Positions 58,881-64,000 of a DNA stretch of 64,000 bases are shown here, piece by piece. The stretch covers positions 1 through 64,000 of the forward strand of contig NZ_BMYK01000020.1 in the NCBI RefSeq assembly GCF_014652235.1, read 5' to 3'. The notes under the pieces are model-generated. The model saw only the letters and a program-made list of their open reading frames with translations. It ran no database searches and had not been told where the DNA came from. This DNA comes from Pseudorhodoferax aquiterrae (GTDB lineage Bacteria > Pseudomonadota > Gammaproteobacteria > Burkholderiales > Burkholderiaceae_C). A program made the translations under genes and the position numbers. Every line of letters starts with the position of its first letter. Position 1 is the stretch's first letter.

Positions 58881-58894
58881 GGCGCATTTGCGCC
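58881..58894. promoter_or_regulatory. Palindrome B in the Lrp/E1 intergenic region
   Basis: GGCGCA, TT, TGCGCC form a perfect inverted repeat of 14 bases. Its centre is about 34-35 bp from palindrome A, roughly three helical turns, a spacing usual for Lrp-type dimers on one face of DNA. Confidence 0.5.
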
Positions 58895-58934
58895 TAGAGT
58901 GCGGCCATTCCTCGACTCGCTTCTTCCGTCCGCC

Positions 58935-61514
58935 ATGAACGCACCCCACTCGCTGGCCCAGCTGCTGCAGACGCCCGCAGCAGGCGACATCGATCCGCAG
59001 GAAACGCAGGAATGGCGCGACGCCTTCTCCGCGCTGCTGGCCTCGGGCGGGCCGGAGCGGGCCCGCTTCATGCTCGATGAGCTCGCCCGGATGGCCCGTG
59101 CCCGGCGCATCGGCTGGAAACCCGAGCTGGCCACGCCCTACGCCAACACCATCGCCGTGGAACAGCAGCCCCGCTTTCCGGGCGACCTGGCGATCGAGGA
59201 GCGGCTGGCCTCGCTGATGCGCTGGAACGCGCTGGCCATGGTGGTGCGCGCCAACCAGGCCTATGGCGAGCTGGGTGGCCACATCGCGAGCTATGCCAGT
59301 GCGGCGGACCTGTTCGAGGTCGGCTTCAACCACTTCTTTCACGCGAGGGACGCGCGCCACCGCGGCGACCTCGTGTTCTTCCAGCCCCACAGCGCGCCGG
59401 GTGTCTACGCGCGCGCCTTCCTCGAAGGCCGGCTCAACGAGGCCGACCTCATGCACTACCGCCAGGAGATCGTGGCGCCCGAGGCCGGCGCGCGCGGGCT
59501 GTCGAGCTACCCGCACCCCTGGCTGATGCCGGACTTCTGGCAGTTCCCGACCGGCTCCATGGGCATCGGGCCGATCAGCTCGATCTACCACGCGCGCTTC
59601 ATGCGCTACCTCACGCACCGCAATTTGCTCGATTGCACAGGCCGCAAGGTCTGGGGCGTGTTCGGCGACGGCGAGATGGACGAGCCCGAGTCCATGAGTG
59701 CGCTGACGCTGGCCGCGCGCGAGAAGCTGGACAACCTGGTCTGGGTCGTCAACTGCAATCTGCAGCGCCTGGACGGCCCGGTGCGCGGCAATGGCCGCAT
59801 CATCGACGAGCTCGAGCAGCTGTTCGCCGGCGCCGGCTGGAACGTCGTCAAGCTGGTCTGGGGCAGCGACTGGGACGGCCTGTTCGCGCGCGACCAGCAG
59901 GGTGCGCTGCTGCGTGCCTTCGCCCACACCGTGGACGGCCAGATGCAGACCTTCGCGGCCAAGGACGGGCGCTACAACCGCGAGCACTTCTTTGGCCAGG
60001 ACGAGGCGCTGCAGCGCCTGGCCCAGGGCATGACGGACGAGCAGATCGACCGCCTGCGTCGCGGCGGCCACGACCTCGTGAAGATCCATGCGGCCTATGC
60101 CGCCGCTGCTGCGCACCGTGGCCAGCCCACCGTGGTGCTGGCCCACACCAAGAAGGGCTATGGCATGGGCACGGCGGGGCAGGGCCGCATGACCACGCAC
60201 TCACAGAAGAAGCTGGACGAGACCGACCTGATCGCGTTCCGCAACCGCTTCGACCTGCCTTTGAGCGACGAGCAGGCCACCTCGCTGGCCTTCCACAAGC
60301 CGGCCGAGGACAGCCCCGAGATGGTCTACCTGCGCGAGCGCCGGGCGGCGCTGGGCGGCTTCCTGCCGCGGCGCGAGACGGCGTGCGATGCGCCGCCGGT
60401 GCCGCCGCTGGCCAGCTACGCGCAGTTCGCGCTGGCGGCCGAAGGCAAGGAGATGAGCACGACCATGGCCTTCGTGCGCCTCCTGGGCCAGTTGCTCAAG
60501 GACCCGCAGCTGGGCCCGCGCATCGTGCCCATCGTGGCCGACGAGGCCCGCACCTTCGGCATGGCCAACCTGTTCAAGCAGGTCGGCATCTACAGCAGCG
60601 TGGGCCAGCGCTACGCGCCCGAGGACATCGGCTCGGTGCTGTCCTACCGCGAGGCGCTGGACGGGCAGATCCTCGAGGAAGGCATCAGCGAGGCCGGTGC
60701 CATCGCCAGCTGGACCGCCGCGGCGACCAGTTACAGCGTGCACGGCCTGGCCATGCTGCCGTTCTACATCTACTACTCGATGTTCGGCTTCCAGCGCGTG
60801 GGCGATGCGATCTGGGCCGCGGCCGACCAGCGCGCACGCGGCTTCTTGCTCGGCGCGACCTCGGGCCGCACCACGCTGGGCGGCGAGGGCCTGCAGCACC
60901 AGGACGGCAGCAGCCACCTGGTGGCCGCGACCATCCCCAACTGCAAGGCCTACGACCCGGCCTTCGCAGGCGAGATGGCCGTGATCGTCGATGCCGGCAT
61001 GCGCGAGATGCTGCTCGAGCAGCAGGACGTCTTCTATTACGTGACGCTCATGAACGAGAACTACGCCCAGCCCAGCCTGCCCGAGGGCGCGGCACAGGGC
61101 GTGGTGCGCGGCGGCTACCGTTTCGGCGTGTACGGTCCGCAGGATGGCAAGCGCGTGACCTTGATGGGCTCGGGCGCGATCCTGACCGAGGTGATCAAGG
61201 CGGCCGAACAACTGGCGTCGGACGGCATCGGCAGCGAAGTGCTGAGCATCACGAGCTGGAGCGAGCTCGCGCGCCCGGCCGGCCAGGCGACGCTGGCACA
61301 ACTGGTGGCCGGCCAGGGTCCCATCGTCGCCGCCAGCGACTATGTGCGTGCCGTGCCGGAGTGCCTGCGTGCGGGCGTGCCTGCATCGCGCAGCTATACG
61401 ACGCTGGGCACGGACGGCTTCGGCCGCAGCGACACGCGGGCCGCGCTGCGCCGCTTCTTCGGCGTCGACGCAGCGGCCATCGCCAAGGCGGCGCGGGCTG
61501 CTCTGCAGGCATAA
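58935..61514 (+). CDS. Orphan pyruvate-dehydrogenase-type E1 (AceE/MdeB-like)
   Basis: An 859-residue homodimeric-type 2-oxoacid dehydrogenase E1 using thiamine diphosphate. The ThDP motif starts GDGEMDEPESMSAL (GDG at residues 244-246) and ends near WVVNCNLQRLDGPVRGNG. Middle parts such as HTKKGYGMG and SGRTTLGGEGLQHQDG are intact. It is about 30 residues shorter than E. coli AceE. No E2 or E3 gene follows, and the gene has its own terminator and a divergent Lrp regulator, as with MdeB, a 2-oxobutyrate E1. It may serve the main complex with another substrate. Confidence 0.9.
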   Translation: MNAPHSLAQLLQTPAAGDIDPQETQEWRDAFSALLASGGPERARFMLDELARMARARRIGWKPELATPYANTIAVEQQPRFPGDLAIEERLASLMRWNALAMVVRANQAYGELGGHIASYASAADLFEVGFNHFFHARDARHRGDLVFFQPHSAPGVYARAFLEGRLNEADLMHYRQEIVAPEAGARGLSSYPHPWLMPDFWQFPTGSMGIGPISSIYHARFMRYLTHRNLLDCTGRKVWGVFGDGEMDEPESMSALTLAAREKLDNLVWVVNCNLQRLDGPVRGNGRIIDELEQLFAGAGWNVVKLVWGSDWDGLFARDQQGALLRAFAHTVDGQMQTFAAKDGRYNREHFFGQDEALQRLAQGMTDEQIDRLRRGGHDLVKIHAAYAAAAAHRGQPTVVLAHTKKGYGMGTAGQGRMTTHSQKKLDETDLIAFRNRFDLPLSDEQATSLAFHKPAEDSPEMVYLRERRAALGGFLPRRETACDAPPVPPLASYAQFALAAEGKEMSTTMAFVRLLGQLLKDPQLGPRIVPIVADEARTFGMANLFKQVGIYSSVGQRYAPEDIGSVLSYREALDGQILEEGISEAGAIASWTAAATSYSVHGLAMLPFYIYYSMFGFQRVGDAIWAAADQRARGFLLGATSGRTTLGGEGLQHQDGSSHLVAATIPNCKAYDPAFAGEMAVIVDAGMREMLLEQQDVFYYVTLMNENYAQPSLPEGAAQGVVRGGYRFGVYGPQDGKRVTLMGSGAILTEVIKAAEQLASDGIGSEVLSITSWSELARPAGQATLAQLVAGQGPIVAASDYVRAVPECLRAGVPASRSYTTLGTDGFGRSDTRAALRRFFGVDAAAIAKAARAALQA

Positions 61515-61538
61515 AAAAACCCCGCCGAGGCGGGGTTT
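61513..61538. terminator. Bidirectional terminator between the E1 and PEP-CTERM genes
   Basis: AAACCCCGCC (61517-61526) and GGCGGGGTTT (61529-61538) form a perfect 10-bp stem; paired ends with a run of seven A on the left (61513-61519) give a T-run on the minus strand. It terminates the convergent PEP-CTERM gene well and may also end the E1 transcript. Confidence 0.88.
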
Positions 61539-61557
61539 CGAGAGCAGGGCTGAAGAA

Positions 61558-62400
61558 TCAGGCCTTGTTCTTTTGCTGGCGGCGACGGATGCCGGCCAGG
61601 CCCAACAGGCCAGCGCCCAGCAGAGCGATGGAGGCCGGCTCGGGCACTTCCGCGGGCGTTGCGACCAGACCGAACTGGAACGTCACGGGGGTGGTCGCAT
61701 TTTCGGGCGTCGAGACGCCGAAGCAGGTGTCAGGGGCGCCAGCGTACACGCACTGTTCCGGGGATGCCGCCAGGAGCAGCTGCGGATCCTTGATGCCGAA
61801 GGCGAAGGTGTAGTCGTAGCCGTCGTAGCTGAAGGCTTCGCCCAGCGAGCCGTCGATCACGAAGATGTCGCTGCAGGGGTTGACTTCGGGACCGCTCGGG
61901 CAGCCGACGTTGGTGTTCGGCACTTCCTTGAAGTTGACGAAGTAGGTCGCTTCGAAGTACTTGTTGAGGGAGGCCGAGAACAGCTCCAGGGTTGCCTGGA
62001 TCTGGACCGTCTGCAGCGTGACGCTGTTGGAGCCCAGGTTGCTGTTGTTGTAGTGGATGTAGGTGTTGGCATCGACCAAGGCACCGTTGGTCTGCACATT
62101 CCCGTTGGTTTCGGCGGGGTTGATCTGCAGGCCGCTGCGGGTGCCAGCGCCCAGGCTGCCACCGATGCGGCCCCAGGTCAGCAGGGTGTCGCTGGTCGTG
62201 TAGTTGGTGTTCGGGTTCGGCGTGGCGGGATTGGCGCCGCCGGTGCCGGAGCCGGCCCAGGTCGCGCTGTCGGTGACGAACGCGCTCTTCACCGTGTAGG
62301 TCCAGTCGGTGATCAGCACGCCTGCCGAAGCAGAGGAGGCCGCGAAAGCGGTGGCGGCAGCGAGGCCGAGGTGGGCAAGTTTGAAGCGGGTCAGGTTCAT
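61558..62400 (-). CDS. PEP-CTERM-anchored exported protein
   Basis: A 280-residue secreted protein: signal peptide (about residues 1-26, cut after SASA), an Asn/Thr/Gly-rich beta-type domain, and a C-terminal sorting tag VPEPASIALLGAGLLGLAGIRRR with the Pro-Glu-Pro motif, a hydrophobic stretch and a basic end. An exosortase elsewhere would process it. The segment NTYIHYNNSNLG resembles the THxN group of such proteins. It is linked to surface or extracellular-matrix roles in other bacteria. A sigma54-like promoter lies upstream. Confidence 0.9.
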   Translation of the reverse strand: MNLTRFKLAHLGLAAATAFAASSASAGVLITDWTYTVKSAFVTDSATWAGSGTGGANPATPNPNTNYTTSDTLLTWGRIGGSLGAGTRSGLQINPAETNGNVQTNGALVDANTYIHYNNSNLGSNSVTLQTVQIQATLELFSASLNKYFEATYFVNFKEVPNTNVGCPSGPEVNPCSDIFVIDGSLGEAFSYDGYDYTFAFGIKDPQLLLAASPEQCVYAGAPDTCFGVSTPENATTPVTFQFGLVATPAEVPEPASIALLGAGLLGLAGIRRRQQKNKA

Positions 62401-62469
62401 GACGGTTCCTTCAGGCGATGAGTTGGTGGGAAGCGGCCCAACGAGGTTGGTGTGAGATATTCAGCAACT

Positions 62470-62486
62470 AGCATGCCTTCCGCCAA
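62470..62486 (-). promoter_or_regulatory. Sigma54-like promoter of the PEP-CTERM gene
   Basis: On the minus strand TTGGCGG-AAGGC-ATGCT places GG (62484-62483) and GC (62472-62471) exactly ten bases apart, the required -24/-12 spacing. TGGC and TGCT match the consensus halves. Start of transcription would be near 62459, about 58 bases before the ATG. The rest of the 205-base gap is relatively AT-rich; a perfect palindrome CGACGTGTCG lies at 62555-62564, about 70 bases further upstream, and could be an activator site. Confidence 0.5.
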
Positions 62487-62605
62487 TTTTTGAGAGAAAA
62501 CAAATGCTTATGCGACTTTTTGGTGTGCTTTCAGCAAGGCGGTGTCAAGATTTTCGACGTGTCGCGAGTTTCTTGTGAGAGCCCGTGCGGTCCCGTCCCC
62601 GAAGG

Positions 62606-63808
62606 TCATGCCGCGCGGCGGCGCCGGCGCAGGAGCTGCGTCTCCCACACGCTGACCACCAGCACCACGGCCGTGGTCAGCCACCCCATGAGCAGCATGT
62701 TGCCGGCCAGGCCGATGGGCACGAGCGCCAGCAGCATGGCGGCGCCGGCGATGTGCGAGACAGCCACGCCGCCATACACCACCGACTTGTAGACCGCGCT
62801 GCCCAGCAGGTAGATCGCCGGCCCAAGCAGCAAAACGGCGACCTGCGCTGCGCTCGGCAGGGCATGCGGATGGGCCAGCACCAGGTCGTTGCCGACGGCT
62901 GTGGCGATGATGCCGGCCACCAGGATCGCGTGGACATAGTGGAAGTAGGCCCCGATCCGGCCGGGGTCGGCGGAGCGCACGATGGCTTCGCTGGCGTCCT
63001 TGCTCGAGGTGCCGAAGTACAGCCACCACATGGCCAGCGTGCCGAGGAAGGTGGCCACCAGCGCCTGCAGCACCTCGGAGGACCAGTGCTCCACATCGGA
63101 CAGGGTCGCGCCCGTCGCCAGCAGGGTTTCGCCCAGCGCGACGATCACGAACAGCTGGCAGCGCTCCGCCAGGTGGCCGCCTTCGATGGTCCAGTCCCTG
63201 GTGTTCGAGCGGCCCATGCCCGGCACGGCGAAGCCCACCATCGGCGCGCCGTATTCGCACACCACGGCGATGGACCAGAGCGCGGCGCGCGTCCCGTGCT
63301 CGGCCAGCGCGCCGGCGATCCAGAACGCTGCCGAGACCAGCAGCCAGACCAGCATGCGCCGGTAGTTCGCAGCCAGCGCGTGGCCGGACGGCAGCTGGAA
63401 GGCGATGAAGGCGGTACGACCGACCTGGATGGCCACATAGGACAGCGCGAAGACCATCCCTCGTTCACCGAAGGCCTGCGGGATGCTCGAGGCCATCACC
63501 AGGCCCAGCAGCATGTTGGCGAAGATCAGGCCGCGGATCTGCGGCGTCTCGGGATCGAACCAGTTGGTCACCCAGCAGGTGTACTGCCATCCCAACCACA
63601 CCGCGAACCAGAGGATCAGCACCTCGACGACCCCGCCGACCGTCAGATGGTGCAGCAACTGGTGGCTGAGTTGCGTGACCGCAAAGACGTAGACCAGGTC
63701 GAAGAAGAGCTCCTCGAAGGTCACGCGGGCATGGTGTCCGTCGCGATGGCGCAACAGCGGGTGGTGTCTGGCGCCGGGGTGGCTCGGTGTCGCATGGGAA
63801 GAGTGCAT
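62606..63808 (-). CDS. ltrA: Low-temperature-requirement protein A (LtrA) family membrane protein
   Basis: A 400-residue polytopic membrane protein. The LtrA signature is VTFEELFFDLVYVFAVTQLSH near residue 30, followed by about ten to twelve hydrophobic helices and an Arg-rich end (LLRRRRRAA). Family members were named for Listeria growth at low temperature, but the molecular function is unknown. It starts at an ATG at 63808 with a His-rich leader before the first helix. Confidence 0.9.
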   Translation of the reverse strand: MHSSHATPSHPGARHHPLLRHRDGHHARVTFEELFFDLVYVFAVTQLSHQLLHHLTVGGVVEVLILWFAVWLGWQYTCWVTNWFDPETPQIRGLIFANMLLGLVMASSIPQAFGERGMVFALSYVAIQVGRTAFIAFQLPSGHALAANYRRMLVWLLVSAAFWIAGALAEHGTRAALWSIAVVCEYGAPMVGFAVPGMGRSNTRDWTIEGGHLAERCQLFVIVALGETLLATGATLSDVEHWSSEVLQALVATFLGTLAMWWLYFGTSSKDASEAIVRSADPGRIGAYFHYVHAILVAGIIATAVGNDLVLAHPHALPSAAQVAVLLLGPAIYLLGSAVYKSVVYGGVAVSHIAGAAMLLALVPIGLAGNMLLMGWLTTAVVLVVSVWETQLLRRRRRAA

Positions 63809-63937
63809 GTCGCCGTCCTTGTCGTGTGTTGGTATGGAACCGGTGGGTGCGCACCGGAAGGCGTGTATTCAGTCTAGTGCGATTGTTGCTCCGGCATCGC
63901 GTTTGTCGACAGTTCGGCGCCGTCGAAGGCGGAGGGC

Positions 63938-64000
63938 TCACGCAGCGGTGTGCGTCAGCGGCCACCATGCAGGCAGCAGCGCCCGCACGGCGCGGCGCGT
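63938..64000 (-). CDS. Possible C-terminal end of a gene running out of the window
   Basis: The minus-strand frame gives 20 residues before TGA ending ALLPAWWPLTHTAA. The 130 bases between this stop and ltrA hold no other ORF that I support. The fragment is too short to identify, and it may be chance. Confidence 0.25.
   Translation of the reverse strand, partial: TRRAVRALLPAWWPLTHTAA

Noticed and set aside
63840..63857. CCGGTG/CACCGG inverted repeat after the LtrA gene start
   Set aside because: Only six base pairs with a GC-rich loop; such repeats are frequent at this base composition.

Overview
The window is GC-rich, gene-dense chromosomal DNA of a betaproteobacterium. Gene order and families point to Burkholderiales, most likely a Comamonadaceae-like genus. 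The supporting signs are an S10 ribosomal cluster that stops after rpsQ, a phosphotransferase module with no sugar permease, pilT and pilU flanking a cyclic-nucleotide-binding gene, three Bug/TctC-type solute receptors, and a PEP-CTERM protein. I see no CRISPR array, insertion sequence, prophage or rRNA. One tRNA gene (Arg, anticodon CCG) is present.

Layout. 1-5.5 kb: the end of tuf and the S10 ribosomal cluster (rpsJ to rpsQ), with a promoter and a structured leader between rpsJ and rplC and a strong terminator after rpsQ. 5.5-14.3 kb: a peroxiredoxin, an acetyltransferase, a TlpA-like thioredoxin, a degenerate kinase/receiver-like protein, a lipoprotein, the EIIA-HPr-EI phosphotransfer module, and the lipoylation cluster (aminotransferase, ybeD, lipB, lipA). 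14.3-21.7 kb: the complete F1Fo ATP synthase operon atpIBEFHAGDC with promoter and terminator. 21.7-26.5 kb: two TPM-domain proteins with LemA, a SnoaL-like protein, a YheT-type hydrolase, a conserved hypothetical and an anchored cytochrome c. 26.5-33.3 kb: a tripartite RND efflux pump with a divergent TetR regulator and an AcrR-like operator. 33.3-38.9 kb: tRNA-Arg, rsmI, then yraN-diaA-dolP, a 3-hydroxyisobutyrate-dehydrogenase-like gene, and a tautomerase/LysR pair. 38.9-42.5 kb: the twitching-motility ATPases pilT and pilU with a cNMP-binding protein, and yggS.

42.5-45 kb holds a YfiB-YfiN-YfiR-like cyclic-di-GMP module. 45-48.6 kb holds a redoxin, DsbD and an AlaX-type editing protein. 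48.7-58.3 kb is an accessory catabolic region with three Bug receptors, a GFA protein, a NIPSNAP protein, a ketosteroid-dehydrogenase-like flavoprotein, an SDR, an AraC regulator, an M20 amidohydrolase and panC. 58.3-61.5 kb is an Lrp-type regulator divergent from an orphan pyruvate-dehydrogenase-type E1. 61.5-64 kb has a PEP-CTERM protein with a sigma54-like promoter, an LtrA membrane protein, and possibly the end of a further gene.

Most of the window is housekeeping. The less ordinary parts are the structured rplC leader, the pseudo-kinase, the YfiBNR-like module, the AcrR-like operator, the palindromes at the LysR and Lrp/E1 promoters, the sigma54-like PEP-CTERM promoter and the Bug-receptor catabolic cluster.
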